Source of the DNA: Gammaproteobacteria bacterium LSUCC0112
GTDB lineage: Bacteria > Pseudomonadota > Gammaproteobacteria > Pseudomonadales > Pseudohongiellaceae
Length of the DNA: 64,000 bases
Direction of reading: 5' to 3'
Assembly (NCBI GenBank): GCA_004535785.1
Contig: SPIB01000004.1
Span: 200,633-264,632, forward strand
Position numbers and translations under genes: made by a program. The notes below the pieces were generated by a model. The model made no database searches and was not told the DNA's origin. It saw only the letters and a list, made by a program, of their open reading frames with translations. Below, piece after piece: positions 55,813 to 64,000 of this stretch (its first letter is position 1; every line of letters starts with the position of its first letter).

Positions 55813-56907
55813 TTACCGCACCAGCGCTACCGATTTGATCAGTGCCCAGACAGTTTGCCCGGTTTGCAGCCCCAACTGCCGGGAAGACCAGCGGGTGATT
55901 TCGATCAACAGGTGTTGACCATCCGCAAGCCGGGTGGTTAACAGCAGGCGGTTATCCGGCAGTTCATGGATCTGCTGAATGACCACCTGCAGGTGGTTAC
56001 GGATACTGATGCGTTCCGGGTCGTCCAGCGCCACACTGACATCGCGCGCCAGCACACGCAAACGGGTATTTGTCATCGGGGAGGGCTGTTGACCGACCTC
56101 AGATGACGAGGTATGTACAAACAACCAGGCGTGTTCAACACCAAAACTGCGCACGCCCTGTTCGTCGGTGTCACTGAGCACGCCGTTCAACACCGTGGCA
56201 GGCCCTTCATCCGCAAACAGCGGTGAGTCGGGTCTGGCCATCGCCTGCTGCAGGTCGCAGATCTCGTCAATGGCACCGTCTCGCATAAACACCACGCGAT
56301 CGGCCAGGCGCTGCACTTCTTCCGGAGAATGGGTAATCAGCACGATTGGCACCGCGCTTTCGCTGGCCAGACGCGACAGAAATGGCATGATGTCGCGCTT
56401 TGTCTGGGTATCGAGGGCAGCCAGTGGTTCATCCAGCAGCAACAACTGCGGACTGGACAATAAAGCCCTGCCCAGCGCAACACGTTGCGCCTGTCCACCA
56501 GACAATTGATCAACACGTCTCTCCAGCAGTGTTTCCAGCCCCAACATGCGGATCACCGCATCGGGTTGCAAACGGCGCAAGGCATCAGGTGTGCGCTGGT
56601 AGCCGTACAGCAGATTGCCCGTCACGGACAAGTGCGGCAGCAGGCTGGCCTCCTGAAACACCAGACCCACACGGCGTTTTTCAACCGGGACAAACTGGCG
56701 GTTGTTTTGCCATGTTGCGCCCGCAAAAGTGACCTGTGCATCGCTGAGCTTTTCCAGCCCGGCAATAATGCGCAGCAAGGTGGTTTTCCCGCAGCCAGAG
56801 CGCCCGAACAACGCGGTGACACCCGTCAACGGCCAGCTGGCGTGGACATCCAGTGTAAAGTCGCCGCGCTGCATGTTGGCACTGATCTGTAACAGAGCAC
56901 TGCTCAT
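55813..56907 (-). CDS. modC: Molybdate ABC transporter ATP-binding protein ModC
   Basis: A 364-residue ATPase with Walker A GRSGCGKTT, Q-loop VFQE, signature LSGGQAQRV, Walker B LLLLDEPLAALD and H-loop ITHS. The C-terminal region (about 290-355) is a TOBE/Mop domain that binds molybdate. Last gene of modEABC, 16 nt after modB. Confidence 0.96.
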   Translation of the reverse strand: MSSALLQISANMQRGDFTLDVHASWPLTGVTALFGRSGCGKTTLLRIIAGLEKLSDAQVTFAGATWQNNRQFVPVEKRRVGLVFQEASLLPHLSVTGNLLYGYQRTPDALRRLQPDAVIRMLGLETLLERRVDQLSGGQAQRVALGRALLSSPQLLLLDEPLAALDTQTKRDIMPFLSRLASESAVPIVLITHSPEEVQRLADRVVFMRDGAIDEICDLQQAMARPDSPLFADEGPATVLNGVLSDTDEQGVRSFGVEHAWLFVHTSSSEVGQQPSPMTNTRLRVLARDVSVALDDPERISIRNHLQVVIQQIHELPDNRLLLTTRLADGQHLLIEITRWSSRQLGLQTGQTVWALIKSVALVR

Positions 56908-56923
56908 ACGTTGGCCACCTGCC

Positions 56924-57610
56924 TCATATTTTAGTTACCTGAAAGTGGCGATTGATGCTGTACACCACAAACAATACAAAAAATGAAAATGCCAACAGCA
57001 AAAACGATAACTGATGCGCAGCCTCGTAATTCATCGATTCGGTATAGTCGTAGATCAGCACCGACAAAACCTTGGTTTCACCGGGAATGCTGCCGCCCAG
57101 CATCAGAATGACACCAAATTCCCCCACGGTATGCGCAAAACTCAGGGTCGCGGCCACAATAAATCCGCCTTTGCACAAGGGTAGAATCACCGAAAAAAAC
57201 CGGTCGATGGCATTAGCACCCAACGATGCAGATACTTCAATCGGTCGGCGCCCAAGACTATTAAAAGACTCCAGCAACGGCTGCACCGCAAACGGCATGG
57301 AATACAACACCGAGGCCATCAGTATGCCCTCAAACGAAAACGCCAGATGGGTCAACCCGACACTCTCCAGAGAGCCGCCGATAAACCCGCGAGGCCCGAG
57401 CGCCATCAACAGGTAAAAACCCAGGACTGTGGGTGGTAATACCAGCGGCAATGCCACAATGGCCTGCACGGCAACACGCCAGCGTGAACGACCACTGGAC
57501 AACCACCAGGCCAACGGTGTGGCAATGATGAGCAGAATCACCGTGGTGAAAAAACACAATCTGACGGTTAACCAGATTGCCTGCCACTCTGTCTGTCCGA
57601 GTTCAAACAT
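56924..57610 (-). CDS. modB: Molybdate ABC transporter permease ModB
   Basis: A 228-residue inner-membrane protein with five to six helices and the EAA loop ASLGANAIDRFFSVILPLCKGGF. ALPLVLPPTVLGFYLL and HTVGEFGVILMLGG are typical of ModB. Works with ModA and ModC to import molybdate. Twenty nt after modA. Confidence 0.96.
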   Translation of the reverse strand: MFELGQTEWQAIWLTVRLCFFTTVILLIIATPLAWWLSSGRSRWRVAVQAIVALPLVLPPTVLGFYLLMALGPRGFIGGSLESVGLTHLAFSFEGILMASVLYSMPFAVQPLLESFNSLGRRPIEVSASLGANAIDRFFSVILPLCKGGFIVAATLSFAHTVGEFGVILMLGGSIPGETKVLSVLIYDYTESMNYEAAHQLSFLLLAFSFFVLFVVYSINRHFQVTKI

Positions 57611-57629
57611 ACGTCACGTTCTCTGCTGT

Positions 57630-58403
57630 TTATTGGTCAGCGGTGGGTTTGCCCGGCACATCAAAACCGTTGCTCTGGAAGATGTCACGGGCAATATCTG
57701 ACAGTAAAAACTCGGAAAAACACTTTGCAACGGTGCTGTCAGCAGCACGCCTGGTGATCACAAAACCCTGCGCCAATGGCTGATGCAAGGTTGCATCAAT
57801 CAGATGATAGCCACGTTCCACAAGCCCCGGCTGTATGGCCAACGATAAGGCAATCACGCCGATATCGGCAGCGCCCGATTGTGACATCTGTGCCACCTGC
57901 GCAATATTCTCGGCAAACACCAACCGCGGCTGCACGGCGTCCCAAACGCCGGCAGCGGTCATCGCTTCCTGCCCGCGCTGCCCGTAAGGCGCAACGGAAG
58001 GCTGCGCGATGGCTATCCGGCGAATACGGTGATCGGCAAGATCGGTCAGTGTCATGTCCGCAGCGTTGAGGTGCGCACTCCACAACACAATACGTCCCAG
58101 TCCGTAAACAACAGGCGCCGAGGTCGCCATGCCCTCATCAAACAGAGCCTGTGGATACTCCATATCGGCCGACATAAACACATCAAAGGGAGCGCCATTG
58201 ATAATCTGTGCCATCAGGCGCCCTGATGACCCGTAGATGACCTCAACCTGATGCCCGGGATTCTGCGTTTCATACGCGTCAACCAGATAGTCCAGTGTCG
58301 GGCGCAACGAGGACGCTGCTGCAACAGTAAGTTGCTGGCCATAAACGCTTGGGCAAACGACCAGCACCAGTGCCAGCAACACCCATCGACGCAGCGCTGT
58401 CAT
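57630..58403 (-). CDS. modA: Molybdate-binding periplasmic protein ModA
   Basis: A 257-residue solute-binding protein. A signal peptide (LLALVLVVCPSVYG) leads to LTVAAASSLRPTLDYL and YGSSGRLMAQI, which hold the anion, and AENIAQVAQMSQSGAADIGVI. ATG 58403 overlaps the modE stop by 4 nt. The longer frame to 58448 adds residues before the signal peptide and is rejected. Confidence 0.95.
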   Translation of the reverse strand: MTALRRWVLLALVLVVCPSVYGQQLTVAAASSLRPTLDYLVDAYETQNPGHQVEVIYGSSGRLMAQIINGAPFDVFMSADMEYPQALFDEGMATSAPVVYGLGRIVLWSAHLNAADMTLTDLADHRIRRIAIAQPSVAPYGQRGQEAMTAAGVWDAVQPRLVFAENIAQVAQMSQSGAADIGVIALSLAIQPGLVERGYHLIDATLHQPLAQGFVITRRAADSTVAKCFSEFLLSDIARDIFQSNGFDVPGKPTADQ

Positions 58404-59212
58404 GACTGTACGCCCAGAATTATATGAGAGGCTTTGATCAGGGCACACACCTGATCTCCGGTTTTAAAACCCAGCTCCAGCAAACTTTGTTGCGTAATAA
58501 TCGCCGCCAGCGTGTTGCCACCCGCCAGTTTCACAACAACTTCTGCGTTGACTTCACCGCTGGTAATGCGCTGGATTTCACCACACAAACGATTGCGCGC
58601 CGAGGTACGCAAACCGTCGTCCGCAGCTGCCAGAATGATCCACGATGCTTTGATCAAGGCCTGTACTTCACGACCAGGGGCAATCTGCAGATCCTCAACA
58701 CTGTCACGCGTGATCACTGCGTGCAACGATTCGCCGCCACTGAGACGCACATTGACTTCGGCGTTCACGCCACCGGCCTGCACAGACTCCACGATGCCAG
58801 TCAGAATATTGCGGGCACTGCTTTTTATGCTGAGTTTCCTTAACAAGGCCAACGAGGTATCCAGATTACCGGCGGCTTTTAATTGCGCCATCAGTTGCGC
58901 CTGCAGACGCTGCAAATTGGCCAGATCGTTGACCACTCGCAGACCTGCCTCAGTTAACGTCGCCCCGCCGCCGCCACGCCCACCATGTTGTGAGCAGACC
59001 AGCTGTTCGCCCGCCAAATTATTCATGACATCAACGGCATCCCAGGCGGCTTTGTAGGTAATGCCTACCACCTTGGCGGCAGCACTGATGGAGCCGGTTT
59101 CGCCAATGGCCGTTAACAAGGCGAGACGACGCGGTGAGATTTCGCCATCGGGTGTCGCCAGTGCAAAGGGAGCAACAAATTCGCCAATGGATTGTCGTGT
59201 TGTGTCAGACAT
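58400..59212 (-). CDS. modE: Molybdate-responsive regulator ModE
   Basis: A 270-residue repressor/activator. The winged helix (about 25-110) has RRLALLTAIGETGSISAAAKVVGITYKAAWDAVDVMNNLAGEQLV, and two Mop/TOBE molybdate-binding domains follow (about 120-195 and 200-268). ATG 59212 gives MSDTTRQS; the longer start at 59233 is less likely. It is first in the mod operon and autoregulation through the nearby ModE box is expected. Confidence 0.95.
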   Translation of the reverse strand: MSDTTRQSIGEFVAPFALATPDGEISPRRLALLTAIGETGSISAAAKVVGITYKAAWDAVDVMNNLAGEQLVCSQHGGRGGGGATLTEAGLRVVNDLANLQRLQAQLMAQLKAAGNLDTSLALLRKLSIKSSARNILTGIVESVQAGGVNAEVNVRLSGGESLHAVITRDSVEDLQIAPGREVQALIKASWIILAAADDGLRTSARNRLCGEIQRITSGEVNAEVVVKLAGGNTLAAIITQQSLLELGFKTGDQVCALIKASHIILGVQS

Positions 59213-59253
59213 AAGACCCACAGTCGATGCCACGTAATGGATAGTCAGGCCAG

Positions 59254-59278
59254 ACTATATATACAAAGCTATATATTG
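59254..59278. promoter_or_regulatory. ModE operator in front of modEABC
   Basis: ACTATATATA-CAAAG-CTATATATTG is a near-palindrome of the ModE box type (two TATATA half-sites at fixed spacing). It is about 45 bp before the modE start codon, in the likely promoter, so molybdate-bound ModE would shut the operon off. Confidence 0.8.
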
Positions 59279-59337
59279 AAAAGTGCTTTTCCTAGAAACT
59301 AACCAATTAGCCTGTTGTTGTAGAAAAACCGGGGGAT

Positions 59338-59380
59338 AAAAAAAGCCGGCTGATGTTCGGGGGGATGAACATGAGCCGGC
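59338..59380 (-). terminator. Intrinsic terminator of the DASS transporter operon
   Basis: On the minus strand GCCGGCTCATGTTC pairs with GAACATCAGCCGGC (59345-59380, one mismatch, 8-nt loop) and a T7 tract follows (59338-59344). It is about 175 nt after the DASS gene stop (59554). The bases between 59381 and 59553 have no gene I can recognise. The remaining 59213-59337 holds the ModE box. Confidence 0.85.
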
Positions 59381-59553
59381 CTGAATGGGGAGAAACCACT
59401 ACTATCAATAAAGAACAATCAGTAAAACACTTGCAACCCTCCGAACACACCCCGCACAACTGAGGCTTATTTGTCGAGTTGCTGAAAGCTTAGCAGCGCT
59501 TTGTTACAAAACGATGAACGCGTTTCGAAAAACCATCAGTATTTATCAACCGC

Positions 59554-61149
59554 TTATTGGCCGTTATTGATAAACTCCGGTGGTACAGAGGTCAGATCAA
59601 TGCCCCAGACCACGGGTATGACAAAGTACACGAGCAGGGTAATCAATCCTGCCGCGATCAGATTGAGCAAGAAACCCACTTTCATCATCTCGGTAATTTT
59701 GAGTTTCTCCGTCGCAAAAATAATGGCATTGGGTGGGGTGCCCACCGGCAACATAAACGCACAATTGGCTGCCATCGCACAAGGAATCATCAAAGCATAG
59801 GGATGGATTTCCAGTGCCAATGCAAGGGCCGCCACCACCGGGAGAATCATGGTGGCTGTCGCCGTGTTGGAGGTGATCTCTGTCAGAAACAGAATCAGCA
59901 GTGTTGCGCCGGCAATCATCACTATCAGGTGGAAGCTGTCAAAAATGGTCAGTTGATTGCCCATCCAGGTTGATAATCCTGATGCACGGAAAGCAGCTGC
60001 AATCGCCAGTCCGCCGCCAAACAACAGCAGAATCCCCCACGGAATTTCTTTGGAATCTTTCCAGTCCAGCACCCGGGTTTGTCCGGGCGCTCTGGAGGGG
60101 AATACAAACAACATTACCGCAGCGCCGACTGCGATCATGCCATCGCGCAGTTCAGGGACGTAGTTGTCAAGGATACCGCGGGTGATCCACAAAATCGCAG
60201 CTGCCACAAAGACCGAAGCCACCACTTTTTCCTCGTATCCGATAATGCCCAAGGCATCACGTTCACGCTGAATCATTTGTCGGCCGCCCGGCAGATTTTC
60301 AATTTTTGCCGGAAATGCGATATGACCAAGGTAGAACCAAGTGACGACCAACATGACCAGCACCAGCGGTGCGCCAATCAGCATCCAGCCGGCAAAACTG
60401 ATATTGACACCAAAGAGCAGTTCGGCCTGTGAGGCGAGGATGATGTTGGGCGGGGTGCCAATCAGTGTGCCGAGGCCGCCAATGGTGCCGCCATACCCCA
60501 CACCAAACAGCAGTGCCTTCTCAAAGGACGGCACATGCTCTTCACCGACCTGGCCTTTTAATGATCTGGCAACCTGATTGGTGATGGCCAACGCCATGGG
60601 TACCATCATCATCACCGCTGCGGTATTGGACACCCACATCGACAAAAAGCCGGTTGCCAGCATAAACCCCAGCAGAATCCGTTGAGTACTGGTGCCCACA
60701 AAGGCAATGATGGCCAGCGCAATACGTTTGTGCAGGTTCCACTTTTCCATGGCACTGGCGATAAAAAAGCCGCCCAGAAACAGATAAATAATATCGTCGC
60801 CGTAGGCAGAGGTGACCGTTGCGTTATCAAGGGCACCGGTGGCCGGCAATAACAAAATCGGTAACAACGAGGTGGCCGGAATGGGAATGGCTTCTGTTAT
60901 CCACCACGTGGCGATCCACAGAGTGATGCCTAGCACTATTTTGCCGTCGGCACTGAGCCCTTCCGGTGAAAAAAACAGCACTGTCAAGGCAAACAGTATT
61001 GGCCCTAGCAGCAACCCAATGAGTTGTGCCCGCGAATAGGATTGACTGACCGCTGTATCGCGGGCGCCCGGGATAATTCTGAGGCTATCTTTGGTCTTGT
61101 TGTGCGAGGCCCACAAGCCTTGCCAGAGTTTTTTTATTGTTGTTTTCAT
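59554..61149 (-). CDS. SLC13/DASS sodium-coupled anion transporter
   Basis: A 531-residue membrane protein of the divalent-anion:Na+ symporter family. It shows two repeats with SNTAAVMMMVP and ITSNTATATMILPVV and the GTPPNIILAS / GTPPNAIIFAT loops that bind Na+ and substrate, plus WWITEAIPIPATSLLPI. C4-dicarboxylates such as succinate or malate are the usual cargo. The codons right after ATG spell five AAN triplets, a putative Crc/Hfq target. It is the last gene after the lipoprotein gene (29 nt away). Confidence 0.93.
   Translation of the reverse strand: MKTTIKKLWQGLWASHNKTKDSLRIIPGARDTAVSQSYSRAQLIGLLLGPILFALTVLFFSPEGLSADGKIVLGITLWIATWWITEAIPIPATSLLPILLLPATGALDNATVTSAYGDDIIYLFLGGFFIASAMEKWNLHKRIALAIIAFVGTSTQRILLGFMLATGFLSMWVSNTAAVMMMVPMALAITNQVARSLKGQVGEEHVPSFEKALLFGVGYGGTIGGLGTLIGTPPNIILASQAELLFGVNISFAGWMLIGAPLVLVMLVVTWFYLGHIAFPAKIENLPGGRQMIQRERDALGIIGYEEKVVASVFVAAAILWITRGILDNYVPELRDGMIAVGAAVMLFVFPSRAPGQTRVLDWKDSKEIPWGILLLFGGGLAIAAAFRASGLSTWMGNQLTIFDSFHLIVMIAGATLLILFLTEITSNTATATMILPVVAALALALEIHPYALMIPCAMAANCAFMLPVGTPPNAIIFATEKLKITEMMKVGFLLNLIAAGLITLLVYFVIPVVWGIDLTSVPPEFINNGQ
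61129..61146 (-). promoter_or_regulatory. AAN-repeat motif in the first codons of the DASS gene
   Basis: Read on the minus strand, the bases after ATG contain AAC AAC AAT AAA AAA in succession (positions 61144-61130). This fits AANAANAA with extension and overlaps codons 2-8. Many Crc/Hfq-repressed mRNAs carry the motif at the start codon, so repression by the CrcZ-controlled system is plausible. Confidence 0.55.
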
Positions 61150-61178
61150 AAAGACTCACTGATCTTGTTAACGTGTGG

Positions 61179-61964
61179 TCACTGGCTTTGGGGTAACACC
61201 AGTCGCACAGAGGCTTGCTCACCAATTTCAATATCGCCACGTACCCTGACCTCAGCCATGGCGTCCTGTATCTGCATGTACATCCAGCGCCCCAGTTCGT
61301 CGTTGGGCGCAGTTATCATCACAAACGTATTACTATCAACAACAACTTGCGCGAGATCCCGTAGTTGAGTGACCACCGACGCATCGCGATTGATGACACT
61401 GCGGGAATTCAGCACAACGACACTATGAGTACTTTGTCGCTCGGTTTGCAGGCGTCGGGTTGCCTGTTCAAGGCCCGGATGATTATTGTCGACCTGCGCG
61501 GCACGTCGCAGAAACGACTCTGCATTGTCGAATTGCCCCTGACGACCCGCCAGATCCGCTAGCTGCAAATAACGCGCTGCAATGTCCCGGATGCCGTCTT
61601 TGGCAATCTGGTTCTCGGGATCGAGCGCCAGCGCCCGGTTAAAGTAGTGGTAGGCACTGCTCTCCGGTGGGGTCATCAAGCGATCAGCGCGCAGCGCGCG
61701 CATGCCTTCAAACAAAATATCGGCGACGTAGCGCCGCGCGCGTTCCGCGTCATCAATCACAAAAGCATCGCTGATGGTTTCGACAGGCGACGGCGTGGGC
61801 TCAACAACGGTTTCGACGGGAGTGGCAGAACGTTGTTGCACACACGCAGCCAGCAGAAACGGCACCGTCAGAAACAAGCCTTTTTTTGCGCCCGTGCGGC
61901 ACACTGTTAACAGACAGATTGGCAATCCGGTTACAGCACCGGGTAATTCGGGGAACAGCAGCAT
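61179..61964 (-). CDS. Lipoprotein with TPR-like helical repeats
   Basis: A 261-residue envelope protein. The lipobox LTVPFLLAAC places the acylated Cys near residue 41 from the first ATG, or about 20 from an in-frame GTG at 61904. Helical repeats, YHYFNRALALDPENQIAKDGI and AESFLRRAAQVDNNHPGLEQA, resemble two TPRs. The C-terminus (VVVLNSRSVINRD) is mixed. I cannot assign a function. It is between moeA and the DASS gene, same strand, with gaps of 24 and 29 nt. Confidence 0.7.
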   Translation of the reverse strand: MLLFPELPGAVTGLPICLLTVCRTGAKKGLFLTVPFLLAACVQQRSATPVETVVEPTPSPVETISDAFVIDDAERARRYVADILFEGMRALRADRLMTPPESSAYHYFNRALALDPENQIAKDGIRDIAARYLQLADLAGRQGQFDNAESFLRRAAQVDNNHPGLEQATRRLQTERQSTHSVVVLNSRSVINRDASVVTQLRDLAQVVVDSNTFVMITAPNDELGRWMYMQIQDAMAEVRVRGDIEIGEQASVRLVLPQSQ

Positions 61965-61988
61965 GGGTACACCGTCGAGGAAACACCC

Positions 61989-63200
61989 TTAAACTATGTC
62001 ACCAAATGAAAGGAATCTCAATAACTGTCCCGATGAGACAGCGGTATGTGGCGGCACAATGGCAAGGCCGTCCGCTTGCGCGACGGAACTGAGCACACCC
62101 GAGCTCTGATCGCGCAGCGGGACCAGCGCCGGGAGGCCTGCCTTGTCAGTTGTGAGTTTTACGCGGATGTACTCCTGTCGCACACCACTTGCAGGTGCAT
62201 CGAACCCCGCTGGCAGTTTGATTTCATTCAAGGTGCAAGCACTGGCGCCCATCAGTCGTAACAGTGTCGGACGCACCAGTATCAGGAAAGTTACAAATGC
62301 CGACACCGGATTACCCGGCAGACCAAAAAACAGACTATTGTTCAGACGTCCAAATGCAAACGGTTTGCCGGGTTTTAATGCCAGCTTCCAGATATCCAGT
62401 TCGCCCAGATGCTGCAACGCTGCGCGCACGTGATCTTCTTCACCCGCAGACACGCCGCCGGTGCTGATAATGCAATCGGCTTGAGCACACGCCGAGAGCA
62501 ATGTCTGCTCAGTGGCAGCCCGCGTGTCTGCTACCGTACCGAGATTGATGACCTGCAGCCCCAAACGCCGCAACATCGCTTTAATGACAAAGGCATTACT
62601 GTTGTAGATCTGTCCCGGGGCCAGTGTTTGCCCGGGCTCTGACAACTCATTACCCGTGCTGAACAAGGCCACCACCGGCTGCTTGCCTACACGGATTGTC
62701 GCGACGCCCGTTGCGGCCAATAAACCAAGATCGACGGGGCGCAAGCGGTGCCCTGCCTTGAACAACACGCTGCCCGCCTGAATATCTGCCCCCTGTTTGC
62801 GGATATTTTCCCCGGCAGTAACGGCCTGAGTGATCACCACACCAGCCGATGACACCTCGCAGTTTTCCTGCATCACCACGGCATCGGCACCGGCTGGCAA
62901 AGGCGCACCCGTAAATATTCTGGCCAGCGTGCCGGGTGCCAAGGTTGCAGGGGCGCTGCCTGCGGGCAAACGAGCGGAGACGTCAAACTGTCGCCCCGGT
63001 TGCTGATCGTTGCTGTTGAGTGCATATCCATCCATGGCACTGTTAGCGCAGGGGGGCACATCACACGCCGCGATGACATCATCCAACAATACCCTTCCAT
63101 CACCCGCAGCCAAGCTAATCGTCTCCGCCTGCACCCTGCCTGCGACGCGCGCTAACAGGTGCTCAAGCGCCTGCCCTATGGGCATCAACTCAGCTTTCAT
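61989..63200 (-). CDS. moeA: Molybdopterin molybdenumtransferase MoeA
   Basis: A 403-residue enzyme that inserts molybdate into adenylated molybdopterin. Seen: NSAMDGYAL (near 50), IFTGAPLPAGADAVVMQE, GVATIRVGKQPVVALFSTGNEL, DCIISTGGVSAGEEDHV, PGKPFAFGRL and FGLPGNPVSAFVTF. The start at ATG 63200 overlaps the rmlD-like gene by 11 nt; the upstream frame is not coding. The enzyme links functionally to the mod operon 2 kb away. Confidence 0.95.
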   Translation of the reverse strand: MKAELMPIGQALEHLLARVAGRVQAETISLAAGDGRVLLDDVIAACDVPPCANSAMDGYALNSNDQQPGRQFDVSARLPAGSAPATLAPGTLARIFTGAPLPAGADAVVMQENCEVSSAGVVITQAVTAGENIRKQGADIQAGSVLFKAGHRLRPVDLGLLAATGVATIRVGKQPVVALFSTGNELSEPGQTLAPGQIYNSNAFVIKAMLRRLGLQVINLGTVADTRAATEQTLLSACAQADCIISTGGVSAGEEDHVRAALQHLGELDIWKLALKPGKPFAFGRLNNSLFFGLPGNPVSAFVTFLILVRPTLLRLMGASACTLNEIKLPAGFDAPASGVRQEYIRVKLTTDKAGLPALVPLRDQSSGVLSSVAQADGLAIVPPHTAVSSGQLLRFLSFGDIV

Positions 63201-64000
63201 TGCGGACCTTGTACCAGGATTTGACCAGACGCTGCAGGCTGCCATGCCAGGGGCGTTGTTTGATGCCAAAGGTTTCAAAGATTTTTTTGGACGCCAGTGT
63301 CGCATTGGCGATTTGTGGAGGCTCTGTGCGGCCCAGATTGATATTGAGATGGTCCAACAGCCGATACACGGACTCATCATGCTGGGCGGCAAACTTGACC
63401 AGTTGCTGCACAAACTCGCTCTCGCGCAGGGCCTCCAGCGACGCATAGTGATAGACACCCCAGACATCCACCTGACAATCAACCTGCAGGGACACCGCCA
63501 GTATCACTCGTGCCAGATCTTCGACAGGTGTGGGTGCAAACTTGCGGCGGAATACCGTCACATTACCATCGCCGGCGCGCAGCTCATCGACCCATTGACG
63601 CATCATCTCATCTTGCTGAGGCCCGAATAACCAGCCAGCTCTGATAATGATGTGCTGCTTGATCGTCGAGATGATCGCCTGCTCGCCGGCCAGTGCGGCA
63701 TGACCATAAACACAATTGGGTCGCGGAGGATCCTGCTCGTTGTAAGCCAGCTTTTTTTCCCCGCCAAATACATACACGGAGGATAGGTGTATCAGCGGTA
63801 CATGCAGGTGGTCACAGACCTGGGCAATCAGTTCAGTTTGCAGGTGATTGATGTCGTCACAACGCTGCGCCTGGTGCTCAGCCTCAAGCACAGCCAATTG
63901 GCTGCCCGCACGAAACGCGGCCAGATTAATGACCTGATCGGGGGCAGCCTGAGTAATAACCCGGGCAGCCGATAAAGGATCCTGAATGTTGATGACCCCG
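63190..64000 (-). CDS. RmlD-like NAD(P)-dependent sugar-nucleotide reductase (5' part cut off)
   Basis: The frame stays open to the window edge, so the N-terminal Rossmann part lies beyond 64000. Visible are VINLAAFRAG, LIHLSSVYVFGGEKKLAYNEQDPPRP, YGHAALAGEQAI (the Y-x3-K-like Y-x3-A variant lacks the lysine), IIRAGWLFG and a VDVWGVYHYAS segment. These fit the dTDP-4-dehydrorhamnose reductase/SDR extended group. The change at the catalytic Lys position argues against a normal reductase. It overlaps moeA by 11 nt. Confidence 0.75.
   Translation of the reverse strand, partial: GVINIQDPLSAARVITQAAPDQVINLAAFRAGSQLAVLEAEHQAQRCDDINHLQTELIAQVCDHLHVPLIHLSSVYVFGGEKKLAYNEQDPPRPNCVYGHAALAGEQAIISTIKQHIIIRAGWLFGPQQDEMMRQWVDELRAGDGNVTVFRRKFAPTPVEDLARVILAVSLQVDCQVDVWGVYHYASLEALRESEFVQQLVKFAAQHDESVYRLLDHLNINLGRTEPPQIANATLASKKIFETFGIKQRPWHGSLQRLVKSWYKVRNES

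Overview
The window is chromosomal DNA of moderate GC from a gammaproteobacterium. The left end (1-13.6 kb) keeps the gene order that I know from Pseudomonas: aminotransferase, dksA, gluQ, cbrX, cbrA, cbrB, a small-RNA locus, pcnB, (folK position), panB, panC, acs. The rest differs from Pseudomonas: TonB-dependent receptor of the large Xanthomonas/Caulobacter-like type, thiosulfate and sulfide oxidation genes, two SulP transporters, PQQ synthesis. A free-living aquatic relative of Pseudomonadales/Cellvibrionales is the best guess; this is inference from gene content only. No rRNA, tRNA, phage, transposase or CRISPR array was seen.

Region 1 (1-14.8 kb), central carbon control: DksA and GluQ-RS, then the CbrA/CbrB two-component system with its coupled small protein CbrX. 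The 540 bp between cbrB and pcnB holds a sigma54 -24/-12 promoter, CbrB-type half-sites and a roughly 250-nt A-rich RNA with three long runs of AAN triplets and two hairpins. I call it a CrcZ-type Hfq/Crc decoy RNA; the two hairpin loops are complementary over 8 nt and could kiss. Matching AANAANAA motifs lie at the translation starts of acs and a DASS dicarboxylate transporter. pcnB, a deoxynucleoside kinase (in place of folK), panB, panC, acs and a thiolase follow.

Region 2 (14.9-24.3 kb): a DUF1993 gene, a sulfide-oxidation unit (SQR, BLH/TIGR01244-type protein, SulP) with a REP-like repeat, an MDR dehydrogenase, small proteins, and a minus-strand operon of proline iminopeptidase, MoxY-like kinase and LuxR-type regulator. 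Region 3 (24.6-29.8 kb): a complete pqqABCDE operon divergent from that operon, DUF2200, DUF1853 and an SRPBCC gene broken by one in-frame TAG. Region 4 (30-36.1 kb): an ABC exporter, a hemerythrin-PAS-GGDEF-EAL protein and an FG-GAP repeat protein.

Region 5 (36.1-46 kb): Tat-exported DsrE-like protein, tsdA-sulP pair, DUF1761, 2OG oxygenase, nucleoside transporter plus uridine kinase, LpxH-like phosphatase, malate synthase G with a clear terminator. Region 6 (46.1-55.6 kb): a second DksA/TraR-type protein, a serine hydrolase, a GntR-ABC-'permease fused to alpha/beta hydrolase' operon, a CBS protein and a TonB receptor. Region 7 (55.8-64 kb): modEABC with a recognisable ModE operator, and a rmlD-like/moeA/lipoprotein/DASS transporter operon.

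Taken together the genes point to a respiratory heterotroph that uses acetate, glyoxylate/malate and dicarboxylates under Cbr/Crc-type control, supplements energy with reduced sulfur, and makes PQQ and molybdenum cofactor for periplasmic or cytoplasmic dehydrogenases encoded elsewhere.
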